NCBI GenBank assembly: GCA_001789205.1
Contig: MFYT01000069.1
Coordinates: forward strand, 1,109-38,363
From: Candidatus Raymondbacteria bacterium RIFOXYA2_FULL_49_16
Lineage (GTDB): Bacteria; Fibrobacterota; OXYB2-FULL-49-7; XYB2-FULL-49-35
Length of the DNA stretch: 37,255 bases
Reading direction: 5' to 3'
Part shown: piece after piece, positions 7,834-16,766 of the stretch
Layout: each line of letters begins with the position of its first letter
Numbering within the stretch: the first letter of the stretch is position 1
The notes under the pieces: generated by a model
Databases searched by the model: none
Seen by the model: the letters and a program-made list of their open reading frames with translations, nothing else
Told to the model about the DNA's origin: nothing
Program-made: the position numbers and the translations under genes

Positions 7834-10821
7834 ATGAAGACTCTTCTTGGAGCCGTGGTACTCTCATTTTTCCTGAGTGCGCCACTGTTCGCCACCATCA
7901 GCAACATCGTTTTCGACAACAGCCAGCCCATGCAGCCGTCCGACAGCCTTATCATAGCATACGAATCAACGCAGGACACCACCTATCTTTTGCTCTATCT
8001 GGACAAAGACGGCCCTGCGACACTCGACACCCTCGTGGACCAGCTCATGTACAATATTATGATCATCGACAATGGTACTGAACAAATGTGGTGGGACAAT
8101 GGCGGACTCTTCCCTGACAGCGACCCTGCTGACCACGCCCTCCTCTTTTCGCCCGGTTCACCTGATTTTGCCGCGGCAAAGTACTGGTTTACCCTTACCG
8201 ATGCTGATAACGCCATATCCGACAGTTTCCGTATCGATGCCATAGCCAATCCCTATCGGACCATCAGCGGCACCATCACGCCGCCCTCGGGCGAATCAGC
8301 CGCCTTCATAAGCGTGGACGCAGGCGCCAAGGATTACAATGGCCATGCTTCAGCTTTTACAGACGTAAACGGCGACTATACACTCTATTTTGACAGCGCA
8401 ATGGTGGTTGCGGACAGCGGCAGGATCGGCGTACAGGTTACATCCGATGCATTCCCTGGTTATATTCCCGACCCCATGGGACAGCAGGTAAATCTCCTCA
8501 ATGCCAGTCAGTCAAATATCGACTTCTCGTATATTGCGGCCGCATGCGCGGTAAAGGGCCAAATACTCAGCGGCACCGATCCTTTGTCCAACATCTGGAT
8601 CGGACTGCGAAGCGCATCGACTGATCAGGACGCAGGCAGAGGTAACACCGATTCAGCAGGAAATTACTTCATGGCATGCGCTGCCGACAGCTACGAGATT
8701 CAACTGAGCCACGACGATCTGCTGCCCGACTATCTGATGCCCGACCAAATCAGATTCCGGGTTGACCAGGACGATACCGCCACCGTGGACATACAGATCA
8801 CGCGAGCCGACACGGCCATATACGGCCGTATCACTCTTGAAGGAAACGAATTGAGCGGCCAGAAATACGCGCTCCAGTTATGGAGCAACAACGGACACGG
8901 AACAAGTGAGACTGAATGCGACAGCCTTGGATATTTCAGGCTTCCGGCAACCACCCTTGACTCACTCTGCAACATCAATCTTGCTGTCTGGTGGAAGGGA
9001 TACGACTCCCTGCCGCAGGGATACATGATCGACAACGGTAACTATCGCCAGGCAAGACCCGGCGACACCGTGGTTTTCAATATTATCCCCGAACAGCAGT
9101 TGCCCAGAGGCTATATTTCAGGCTCTGTTTCATACAGCGGCCAGTTCGATCCTGATTTGATCGGTGTCTGTCTGATTGACCCGAAAAACATGTTTGCAGG
9201 CCCAATAATGTGCACGCAGCCCGATACTGCGGGTAATTTCTCCTTTACAGACGTACCTATGGGCGAATTCCTTGTCCTGGGCCTTATCGATACCAACAAC
9301 GACCATACAAGCGAAGCACAGAGCTTCTCCGACTCCACCATCAAAATCTTTGGGGGAGATTCCATACAAGGCATTATGCTGACTATCAACGACATGGGAT
9401 CCGGAGAAGCCGCAATTTCAGGCGATCTTTCAGCGATGGGTCCGTGGCCCGACAGTACGCGCATCTATGTTGTCGCTATTCCGGCCGATACCACGCTCCC
9501 GGACAGCCTCGCCCTCTCCAACCCACTCGTCTGGCTAACGGCAAAAAGCGTGACAATTGAAGGCCCTGGCCCCTATGCCATACCGGGTCTTGACAGCGGT
9601 GTCTATTATGTCATTGCCAATGCGGAATCGCTCGATCTTAACGGATCCTCGTGGAACCAATTCGGACACGGTATGTACGGATCAATCGGCCCGGGCAACG
9701 CCTATGACCTCTTTCCGGTTGTGCTGGGAAGCGCCACACAGGTAACGGGCATTGATCTCGTGCTCTATCGTGAACAGAAAAATGATTCTGTTCCTGTGGG
9801 AACAGGGCTGATCGAAGGGACAATAGAATATTCCGGCGCCTTTTCAATGCACAACATAGAAGTGCTCCTGTTCGAAGGAAACGATTATTTTACCGATCCT
9901 GTGCGCTCCGTTGTCCCCGATACGGATGGCCAGTACGCCTTTATCAACGTAGCGGACGGCCAGTACACGGTCATGGCCATGATTGACACAAACCAGGACC
10001 ACTCCGCCGAAGCTGCCGGGATCAACGATAGCCTGATTGTCATTGCCGGCAGCGACACCTTCACGGCCATCGACATTGTCTGCGAAGACAGACCCGCGGG
10101 TCAAGCCTCCATTTCCGGCGCAATCACCTATGCCGGAACCGTTCCCGCTGGCAGCGTTATCTCCGTCATGGCAGTCCCCGTGGACACGCTCCTGTCCGAT
10201 AGCGTAAACCTCTCTGATGCGAACATAGCCCTGAAAGGGGTCATGATACGGCTGCCGGGAGGGCCGGACACCTTCACCATCGCCGGTCTTGCCGCGGGCG
10301 TCTATTACCTGGCATCCTTTGCCGATTCCGCGTACTGGGACACAAGCTCGGGAAAGTACGAATCGCGTGAATTCGCCATGGGCATATATGGCGTTATCGC
10401 AACGCGAGATTCCTCGGGCAAACCCGATTCCATGGTCTTTGAACGCGTCCTTCTTGGCGCCTCTACCCATGCAACCGGAATAAACATTGAGATTGAATCT
10501 CCCGATATCGCTGTTGAAAAAGTCGCGGCAAAGGCCTTGCCCTCGTCGTTCGCCCTTTCCGAACCCGCGCCCAACCCCTTCAATCCCACGGTCAGTCTGA
10601 AATACCAGGTTCCGCAGGCGACTTTTGTCTCGGTCTCGGTATACGACATCAGCGGCAAACTGGTGACGCAGTTGACCGGAAAAACACACCAGCCCGGCTA
10701 TTACCAGGCAGTCTGGAACGGCACGAACGCGCTGGGTCAGCACGTTTCATCGGGAATGTACGTGTGCCGCATGCAGGCAGGAAGTTTTGTCAAGCAGCAG
10801 AAGATGGTTTTATTGAAGTAA
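7834..10821 (+). CDS. Secreted carboxypeptidase-regulatory-like repeat protein with C-terminal sorting tail
   Basis: 995 aa. The ATG is preceded by GGAGG at 7825-7829. The N-terminus is a typical Sec signal peptide (MKTLL, hydrophobic core, then LFA-TIS near residue 21). The body contains several transthyretin/CarboxypepD_reg-like beta-sandwiches; two nearly parallel copies are visible around nt 9100-9370 (GYISGSVSYSG ... LIDTNNDHTSEA) and nt 9800-10060 (GLIEGTIEYSG ... MIDTNQDHSAEA). The DTNxDHxxE stretches look like calcium loops. Residues ~905-995 form the NPFNP sorting tail (SEPAPNPFNPTVSLKY ... VSSGMYVCRMQ). It is probably an outer-surface structural or binding protein. No enzymatic motif was recognised, and function beyond export is unknown. 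Confidence 0.85.
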   Translation: MKTLLGAVVLSFFLSAPLFATISNIVFDNSQPMQPSDSLIIAYESTQDTTYLLLYLDKDGPATLDTLVDQLMYNIMIIDNGTEQMWWDNGGLFPDSDPADHALLFSPGSPDFAAAKYWFTLTDADNAISDSFRIDAIANPYRTISGTITPPSGESAAFISVDAGAKDYNGHASAFTDVNGDYTLYFDSAMVVADSGRIGVQVTSDAFPGYIPDPMGQQVNLLNASQSNIDFSYIAAACAVKGQILSGTDPLSNIWIGLRSASTDQDAGRGNTDSAGNYFMACAADSYEIQLSHDDLLPDYLMPDQIRFRVDQDDTATVDIQITRADTAIYGRITLEGNELSGQKYALQLWSNNGHGTSETECDSLGYFRLPATTLDSLCNINLAVWWKGYDSLPQGYMIDNGNYRQARPGDTVVFNIIPEQQLPRGYISGSVSYSGQFDPDLIGVCLIDPKNMFAGPIMCTQPDTAGNFSFTDVPMGEFLVLGLIDTNNDHTSEAQSFSDSTIKIFGGDSIQGIMLTINDMGSGEAAISGDLSAMGPWPDSTRIYVVAIPADTTLPDSLALSNPLVWLTAKSVTIEGPGPYAIPGLDSGVYYVIANAESLDLNGSSWNQFGHGMYGSIGPGNAYDLFPVVLGSATQVTGIDLVLYREQKNDSVPVGTGLIEGTIEYSGAFSMHNIEVLLFEGNDYFTDPVRSVVPDTDGQYAFINVADGQYTVMAMIDTNQDHSAEAAGINDSLIVIAGSDTFTAIDIVCEDRPAGQASISGAITYAGTVPAGSVISVMAVPVDTLLSDSVNLSDANIALKGVMIRLPGGPDTFTIAGLAAGVYYLASFADSAYWDTSSGKYESREFAMGIYGVIATRDSSGKPDSMVFERVLLGASTHATGINIEIESPDIAVEKVAAKALPSSFALSEPAPNPFNPTVSLKYQVPQATFVSVSVYDISGKLVTQLTGKTHQPGYYQAVWNGTNALGQHVSSGMYVCRMQAGSFVKQQKMVLLK

Positions 10822-11230
10822 GGAGACGCACTTTTTAGCGGACGCAAAATTAATCGGGCGCTGAGCGAAGTCGAAGCGCCCGAATGGCCCGATAAACGCT
10901 CGTTTCGACTCCGCTCAACGAGCGTTTATCCTATGTCTCACTCCTTGAGTCTCTTTTTCTTCCAGTGCTTCTCTATTTTCTTGTTTTCACAGCTTGGAAG
11001 GGTTTTTTCTTGACACGATGGGTAATATCAAATACCGGAACAAAATACGCCCTACAGGCATCAACACACCGCGCCACGAACCGGAAAATCAAAATGCTTA
11101 TCAGTTATAGGTTCTTGTGAAATGACGGGGATATCTTCTGCAAAATTTGCACCATAAATTTAAACTCTGAAAAGCGCCTGCTCAATTATTATTTTATTAT
11201 AAATCAGTGTTAAAGTATGGTTGAATTCTC
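10822..11230. other. 409-bp intergenic region with twin-hairpin element
   Basis: No gene is visible. The left part carries the paired hairpins at 10854-10930. The rest is AT-rich. No convincing promoter was found immediately upstream of the regulator at 11231; a perfect TTGACA at 11010 lacks a matching -10 box. Confidence 0.55.
10854..10930. repeat. REP-like twin-hairpin element
   Basis: Hairpin 1 has a perfect 9-bp stem (TCGGGCGCT at 10854-10862, AGCGCCCGA at 10875-10883) and a 12-nt loop. Hairpin 2 has a perfect 14-bp stem (GATAAACGCTCGTT at 10891-10904, AACGAGCGTTTATC at 10917-10930) and a 12-nt loop. The loops (10863-10874 and 10905-10916) are complementary to each other at 11 of 12 positions. 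The core GAGCGAAGTCGA / TCGACTCCGCTC resembles short palindromic repeats that recur in intergenic DNA of many bacteria. No T-run follows, so it is not a standard intrinsic terminator, although it may stop transcription or protect the 3' end of the upstream mRNA. Confidence 0.75.
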
Positions 11231-13432
11231 ATGATCGCTGTTGTCTTGCTTATCGTTTTTAGTTATTCCAGCACCTTTGGTGAAATTTATTTCCACTCAG
11301 ACTTTGAAAGAGGTGAAACCTATACGCAAAACAGGGTTGCAGCTAACCAAAACAGGATAAAACTCATGCCAAATTGTCGGGTGGAAGAATGGCCCCTGGA
11401 CGGCGGGCAGGGAATTATAGAGGGCAATTATCCGGTCTTTCTGGACACCTTTTCTTATGATTATAGAAAAGGCAATATGTTGGCAGGTGTCCGCGGTATT
11501 CAAAAAACACACGATCCCGGCGTAGATATCCGTACAGGAAATCTTGACGAGTGGTATATGCTCAAAGACATTCCGGCTGTTTTAGGCATAAAGGCGCTGG
11601 ACAATAAAACGCCGATATTCGGGCGCTATTCCGCCATGTTAAACAGCAGTGACGCTTTTTATGCCATGCTGAGTAAAGAAGTGCTTTCCCTTCCCAATAA
11701 ACTTTATTTTCGATTTTATGTCCGTTTTTCAAATGAACTTTTAAGCAGCGAAAAAATCGGCATTACTCTGTTTGCGCCGAGTTTTAATTTTTCCCAGATG
11801 CAGGTAATTAATCTGCAGAATAACAATAAAAACGAAATACCCTATCTGTCGTTAGGCATGCTTGATCCCAGGTATTATAATATCATTGCAAAAGAATCCA
11901 GAATTGAAAACAGGGTTGAAATCCGGCCAGGTGAAAATTACTCTGTGGAATATGAATTGTTTTTTGCAGACAGCGTCCATGGGATGGTCGTGCTTTCTGT
12001 AAACGGAAAGGAGCAGGTACGGGAACAGTGCGAGTATTTTCCACAGCCGGAAGCGCCGGGAAATCGTTTTTATTTCGGCAGATGGGACCGTATTAAAACA
12101 AATGGCGTTCTTTTCATTGATGAGTTCGTTTTCGCAGACACCAAGATCGGTCCAGTACCCAATACGCCTGTCATTATCTTTGCCGATAATATGTTTACAT
12201 TAAAAAATGAAAATAATGCGTTTGCCGCCCACCAGTTACAGATCAATACAACTAATTCATGGCTTATCCCTGTTTATAACAGCGGAGAAGTCGCACATCG
12301 GGACATAACCGTACCAGACGGTATTGCGCCCGATATGTCTTTTTATGCGCGTATTCGTTTAAAACATAATACCAGACAGTGGAGCCCGTGGAGCGAACCG
12401 GCCCGATTTAAATTGCCTGTTACTTTAGCCGGTGCTTCGGGGATGTCTGAAAAAGATTTGCCAACGGTAAGGAAGGCTTATTTCACCAGGATTAACAGTC
12501 AAAAACCTCTGGATGAAGTTCACAAGGGGAAATGGTACGATTTCTACGTATATCTCGGTGATCCAAAGGGTTGGTCCAATCTGGCCAATGCCGATATCTG
12601 GTTGAACGGCGATCCCACAAACAGTATCGGGAATTATGAAAACAGGGGCGGACCATTTAAGGAGGCGGAAAATTACATAATGAGTTTCTCTATTACTGGA
12701 AAAGAGCTGTGGGTAAGGCAGACTGAAAATTCCAATGCTTTTACACGCATCAATACACTATTGGGCGTTTATATTGATGACAATAATGGGGAATATGAAC
12801 AAAACAGCGGATTGGGATGGGCAAAGGCCAGAATAAAATTATCAGATTCTGCAAAAATCGGCCCCTGGATTATTCAGGGTTTTGCGGCAAATAAACAAAA
12901 GAAGCTGTCCGGTATGTATGTAAGTCCCTTTCAGGTAGTTGAAAAAAGATATAGTGAGAAGCAAAATTTATGGAAAATATTATCAATTATAATGGTATTG
13001 TTGGTTTTTTTATTAGTTATCTTAACGGCATATCTGTTTAAACGCAGGCACGCCAAAAGCGTATTAGAAAATAAACAGATAATCGCCCCGCTTGATTTAA
13101 ATTCTCCATACGGCGAAAACATTAAAAAGGCTCAGAAGTATATATTGGAGAATTACATGAAGCCCATATCCTTAAAAGATGTTGCTGCGGGTATTTTTGT
13201 GACGCCTAATTGGCTGAGTATTTTTTTCAGTAAGGGGAGCGGAAAAACCGTGACTAGCTACATAAACGAAGTGAGGATTAAACACGCAAAAAAACTGTTG
13301 GAAGAAACAAAACTGAGTATTTCAGAAATTTCATTTAAGGTGGGTTTTAATAATTTCAATCATTTTATTAATACATTCAGAAAAGCTGAAAACATCGCGC
13401 CGGGTAAATATAGAAAGAAGTTTATGGATTAA
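11231..13432 (+). CDS. Membrane-anchored AraC-family transcriptional regulator with extracytoplasmic sensor
   Basis: 733 aa. A short hydrophobic N-terminal segment (residues 2-17) acts as signal or anchor. Residues ~20-310 look like a jelly-roll/LamG-type carbohydrate-recognition fold (SDFERGETY ... FYFGRWDR ... GVLFIDEFVFAD). Residues ~315-395 resemble an Ig/FnIII-like domain, and a third beta domain runs to ~565. One clear transmembrane helix lies at ~580-604, followed by the basic KRRH. Residues ~630-733 are a complete AraC/XylS DNA-binding domain with two helix-turn-helices (SLKDVAAGIFVTPNWLSIFF, then SISEISFKVGFNNFNHFINT, and the C-terminal APGKYRKK). No kinase or receiver domain is present, so it is a one-component transmembrane regulator. 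An in-frame TGA at 11222 leaves only the ATG at 11231. There is no good Shine-Dalgarno sequence, and the n-region lacks a basic residue. It lies just upstream of the operon it probably controls. Confidence 0.88.
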   Translation: MIAVVLLIVFSYSSTFGEIYFHSDFERGETYTQNRVAANQNRIKLMPNCRVEEWPLDGGQGIIEGNYPVFLDTFSYDYRKGNMLAGVRGIQKTHDPGVDIRTGNLDEWYMLKDIPAVLGIKALDNKTPIFGRYSAMLNSSDAFYAMLSKEVLSLPNKLYFRFYVRFSNELLSSEKIGITLFAPSFNFSQMQVINLQNNNKNEIPYLSLGMLDPRYYNIIAKESRIENRVEIRPGENYSVEYELFFADSVHGMVVLSVNGKEQVREQCEYFPQPEAPGNRFYFGRWDRIKTNGVLFIDEFVFADTKIGPVPNTPVIIFADNMFTLKNENNAFAAHQLQINTTNSWLIPVYNSGEVAHRDITVPDGIAPDMSFYARIRLKHNTRQWSPWSEPARFKLPVTLAGASGMSEKDLPTVRKAYFTRINSQKPLDEVHKGKWYDFYVYLGDPKGWSNLANADIWLNGDPTNSIGNYENRGGPFKEAENYIMSFSITGKELWVRQTENSNAFTRINTLLGVYIDDNNGEYEQNSGLGWAKARIKLSDSAKIGPWIIQGFAANKQKKLSGMYVSPFQVVEKRYSEKQNLWKILSIIMVLLVFLLVILTAYLFKRRHAKSVLENKQIIAPLDLNSPYGENIKKAQKYILENYMKPISLKDVAAGIFVTPNWLSIFFSKGSGKTVTSYINEVRIKHAKKLLEETKLSISEISFKVGFNNFNHFINTFRKAENIAPGKYRKKFMD

Positions 13433-13493
13433 TCAATAATAGTTCAATTAAAATCAATAATAGTAGTTAAATAATCAATTTCCGTGTTAGATT
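13431..13493. promoter_or_regulatory. Candidate AraC-type operator: three 21-bp-phased direct repeats
   Basis: AATCAAT occurs at 13431, 13452 and 13473, exactly 21 bp apart each time. The first two copies extend identically to AATCAATAATAGT, and all three keep GT at unit positions 12-13. A 21-bp spacing puts the sites on one face of the helix and equals the half-site spacing of AraC-family operators. The third unit ends immediately upstream of where the -35 box of a promoter with TATACT (13516-13521) would fall, and that -35 (13493-13498) is poor, as expected for an activated promoter. The first unit overlaps the stop codon of the regulator gene. Confidence 0.55.
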
Positions 13494-13551
13494 TTTCCTA
13501 AATTGCAGCATATATTATACTTATAAATCATAACGTTAGCCTTTGGATGAA

Positions 13552-13556
13552 GGAGG
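13552..13556 (+). promoter_or_regulatory. Ribosome binding site that sets the start at 13562
   Basis: GGAGG lies five nt upstream of the ATG at 13562 and inside the coding sequence if the ATG at 13547 were used. Starting at 13562 also gives a clean signal peptide (MKYVLLIWVLLSLS). Confidence 0.8.
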
Positions 13557-13561
13557 AAAAT

Positions 13562-16500
13562 ATGAAATATGTGTTACTGATATGGGTATTACTCTCACTC
13601 TCCAATGGAGACACAATTCCAGCAATCAGAGAATCGGCTAGAGATATTCCGGTTGCCTATACCGTAGACATTGTTGTGGGTGGCGGCAACCTGGCAGGCG
13701 TGGCTGCCGCGATCACTGCCGCCAACCTCGGCGCCGAGGTCCTTATTATCCATTCGCGCCCAAGTTTCAGCCACGAGGTCTCGGATAAGTCACGTTATTG
13801 GCTGGAACCGAACGAGGTCCCCCAAACCGGTCTTGAACAGGATTTGCTGGGTACGCGTGCCAGTGGCGCCGGTTACTATTTTATTACACCCGGCCCGTAT
13901 AAAAAAAGGATTGAAGAAGCCTTGGTACAGACGGGAGTACGGTTTCTGTTCTGGACCACAGCAGTGGGCGTGCTTGAAGACGGTTCCGGGAATATCTCTG
14001 GAGTCGTGATCGTCAACAAGGCGGGCAGGCAGGTAGTAAAAGCAAAAGTGGTGATCGATGCAACATCCATGGCCGGCATCGCGCAGATGGCGGGAGCTGA
14101 AATGACAGCCTGGCCTGGCGGCAATCAAACCGTATCATGCACCAAAATGATCCCTGGAAGCGATGCTGAAGGGACCCCAATCGTCAACTATTCCGCCTCC
14201 ACATCAGACTATCTGCGCGAATACTCGATGCAGTTCCCTTTTACTGATGGATCCTGGACGGAACGATGCGCGGCGGAGTATCAGATTCGGCGAACTTTCC
14301 CGCGCCAGGATGCGGCCTGGATGAGCCACATGATCCATTTAAACGAGCCAAACCATATCATCGCGGAGGCGACTGATAGCTCTCCGACATGGCCCGGCGC
14401 AGCCAATCTGAGTTTGGACTGCTGCAGGCCCCGGGGGCTCTCACGCATATATGTGGCAAGCGGCGCTTCGGCGGTTTCCCGCGCCAATGCGGCTAAACTT
14501 ATCAGGCCGCTTGAACTTATCGCACTTGGCAAGCGTATCGGCGCACAGGCAAAGACAGATGCTGACGGACTTTCCCACCCCTCTTCAGTAATAGTTAAAA
14601 CGAACACCTCTACTGTCGGATATCAGCCGGGCCTGGATGTATCAGAGGCTCTGGATGGCCACCGGCCCTACCATATCTATCCGACAGTGCGCCAGGAATC
14701 AAATGATCTGCCGATATGGGGCGCGTATGATGTAATAGTAGTTGGGGGCGGCTCTGCGGGCGCTCCGGCGGCGATCGGAGCGGCGAGAAAAGGGGCCAAG
14801 GTACTGGTGATCGAGGCACTCGGCATACTCGGCGGCGTCGGCACCAATGGGATCGGACATTTCTATCAGGGATACACGCACGGATTTGCCATGGAATATC
14901 CGGTTGCCTGGTGGAAATCGGTGCATAAAGCTGAATGGCTCTTTGATGAAATCGCCAAACATAGCGGTGAGATCTGGTTCAATACCCTTGCCTGCGGTAC
15001 GGTTAAAAATGGAAACCGGGTATGCGGCGTGGTTGTTGCAACTCCCATGGGACGAGGAGCCGTGACCGGAACCGTGATTATTGACGCTACCGGTGACGGC
15101 GACATTTCATACTGGGCCGGAGCAGAGGTCATGCACCTGAACAATGGCGATCTTGCCATTCAAGAGGCCAGCTACATGGGCGATGATGCTGCTCCGGCAG
15201 GCATGAGAAATGAATGGGGGTCAATATTTTTTGATCCGGCGGACATCGAGAGTATGACAGATTTCTATTATCTCTCCAGAAAATACGGCGCGCACAAAGA
15301 CAGGTTTGATTTTTACGGACTGATCGGAAATCGGGAGACCAGGCTTGTGGTAGGCGATTATGTGGTAACCGCCCTGGACCAGAAGATCGGGCGCACCTAT
15401 CATGATATGATAAATATCGCCAGTGCGGACTTCGACATGCATGGATACCCTGATGGCCCGACTTGTATGGCGGGCCTCTTTCCAAATGGCATCAACTATG
15501 TACCCTATCGCGCTTTATTGCCGCGCGGGCTAAGGGGAATACTGGTCATAGGCCGGTGTAAGTCAATGATCCATGACGCCATGCCGATTACCCGCATGCA
15601 GGCTGATTTAACTAATGAAGGTTATGCGGCAGGCTATATCGCAGCAAAGTGTGTTGCGGACGGGGTTGATTTACGCGCTGTGGATATCGGCGCGGTTCAG
15701 GACCACCTGGCGGTTATCGGAAATATGACTGCAACGCACAGGGCGACTGTGTGCATAGAGATGGCGGAAGTCAATGACTCCGAACTGCAGAGCGCTGCAG
15801 AAAATCCCATTAATGAAAACCTGGAGAAGATCCTACGCGCACCGGCACGGGCCCTTCCCTATCTGCACGCCTCATTTGCCCAGACCCCGACCAAAGACAA
15901 GGCGCAGGCACTCTGTCTTATCGGCGACGCTGCTGGTGTGGAATACCTGGCCAACTGGTTTGATGGTGAGTCTCTTGGTACCGGCGTCTCTTATCTGGAC
16001 TTAATCCCCTTTCCGCCTATCCCTGCAATTAATGCCACTATCTGGGCGCTGGGCCAGTCCAGAGATGTTAGAGCCGTACCTGCGCTTGCACAAAAACTCG
16101 ATGATGTAGCGTTCCTCAACAGGGGGTCAACGGACTTTACCCATGTACGCAGCCTTGTTTTAGCGCTTGGCAAAATAGGCGATCCCTCCGGCACACCTGC
16201 GCTCAAACGGTTTCTGGAACGTAGTAATATAAACGGAAATGTCATGGGGCCTATGGATTGGCAGGCATCGTCAAAGTACGAGTTAGTTGAGTCAATTGTT
16301 GAGCTTCTTGGAGCTGCAGCATTATATAAGTGCGGTGATATAGGAAATATAGCTAGAGATAGACTTATCGATTACCGCGATAATGACTGGCGCGGCGTGT
16401 GCGTGCGCTTTGCCGGGTTTATTTTAAGCGGCGATTCGACCGTCTCTCCAGTTAAAACACAATATGATCGGCCAAAAACGCCTGAAGCTGCAGTTGCCGT

Positions 16501-16765
16501 CTATCCCAATCCTTTTAATCCGACTATTACTATCTCTATTGCTACCCATAAACACATTCCGAACAATTCTTTCCTGGTTGCAGTTTATACCCTGAGCGGT
16601 AGAAGAGTCCAGGTATTGGATGTGCAAAGGCTGCCCATACGCAGTAATGGCGCCCGGAATATGGTAGCATACTGGAACGGTGAGGGTATGGCAAGCGGCA
16701 TGTATTTTATAAAAATTAAAGTTGGTTTACGGACCTATACCAAACGCGTTATTCTAGTCAGATAA
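13562..16765 (+). CDS. Exported tandem FAD-dependent oxidoreductase with HEAT-like repeats and sorting tail
   Basis: 1067 aa from the ATG at 13562, chosen because of GGAGG at 13552-13556. A Sec-type signal peptide is followed by two separate FAD_oxidored-type Rossmann segments. The first is at residues ~36-65 (VVGGGNLAGVAAAI ... GAEVLII), the second at ~390-425 (VIVVGGGSAGAPAAIGAA ... ILGGVGTNG). The second copy looks complete, with IDATGDGDISYWAGAE and a GRCKSMIHDAMPITRMQ segment. Residues ~787-890 resemble HEAT/PBS-lyase repeats (ALGQSRDVRAVPALAQKL, then ALGKIGDPSGTPALKRFL). Residues ~977-1067 are an NPFNP sorting tail. The family oxidises diverse substrates and the one used here is unknown; carbohydrate neighbours suggest a sugar or glycoside. 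It is followed after one base by the symporter gene. Redox flavoproteins with this export tail are unusual. Confidence 0.85.
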   Translation: MKYVLLIWVLLSLSNGDTIPAIRESARDIPVAYTVDIVVGGGNLAGVAAAITAANLGAEVLIIHSRPSFSHEVSDKSRYWLEPNEVPQTGLEQDLLGTRASGAGYYFITPGPYKKRIEEALVQTGVRFLFWTTAVGVLEDGSGNISGVVIVNKAGRQVVKAKVVIDATSMAGIAQMAGAEMTAWPGGNQTVSCTKMIPGSDAEGTPIVNYSASTSDYLREYSMQFPFTDGSWTERCAAEYQIRRTFPRQDAAWMSHMIHLNEPNHIIAEATDSSPTWPGAANLSLDCCRPRGLSRIYVASGASAVSRANAAKLIRPLELIALGKRIGAQAKTDADGLSHPSSVIVKTNTSTVGYQPGLDVSEALDGHRPYHIYPTVRQESNDLPIWGAYDVIVVGGGSAGAPAAIGAARKGAKVLVIEALGILGGVGTNGIGHFYQGYTHGFAMEYPVAWWKSVHKAEWLFDEIAKHSGEIWFNTLACGTVKNGNRVCGVVVATPMGRGAVTGTVIIDATGDGDISYWAGAEVMHLNNGDLAIQEASYMGDDAAPAGMRNEWGSIFFDPADIESMTDFYYLSRKYGAHKDRFDFYGLIGNRETRLVVGDYVVTALDQKIGRTYHDMINIASADFDMHGYPDGPTCMAGLFPNGINYVPYRALLPRGLRGILVIGRCKSMIHDAMPITRMQADLTNEGYAAGYIAAKCVADGVDLRAVDIGAVQDHLAVIGNMTATHRATVCIEMAEVNDSELQSAAENPINENLEKILRAPARALPYLHASFAQTPTKDKAQALCLIGDAAGVEYLANWFDGESLGTGVSYLDLIPFPPIPAINATIWALGQSRDVRAVPALAQKLDDVAFLNRGSTDFTHVRSLVLALGKIGDPSGTPALKRFLERSNINGNVMGPMDWQASSKYELVESIVELLGAAALYKCGDIGNIARDRLIDYRDNDWRGVCVRFAGFILSGDSTVSPVKTQYDRPKTPEAAVAVYPNPFNPTITISIATHKHIPNNSFLVAVYTLSGRRVQVLDVQRLPIRSNGARNMVAYWNGEGMASGMYFIKIKVGLRTYTKRVILVR

Positions 16766-16766
16766 A

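Noticed and set aside
9844-10743. Long antisense frame (299 codons)
   Set aside because: It is a shadow of the secreted regulatory-like repeat protein; there are no start signals and no recognisable domain.
11010-11038. Perfect TTGACA at 11010-11015 as a promoter for the AraC-type gene
   Set aside because: At 16-18 bp downstream only ATACCG/TACCGG-type hexamers are present, so there is no acceptable -10 box, and the leader would be nearly 200 nt.
13547-13549. ATG at 13547 as the start of the FAD protein
   Set aside because: The ribosome binding site GGAGG lies downstream of it and the resulting n-region (MKEENMK) weakens the signal peptide.
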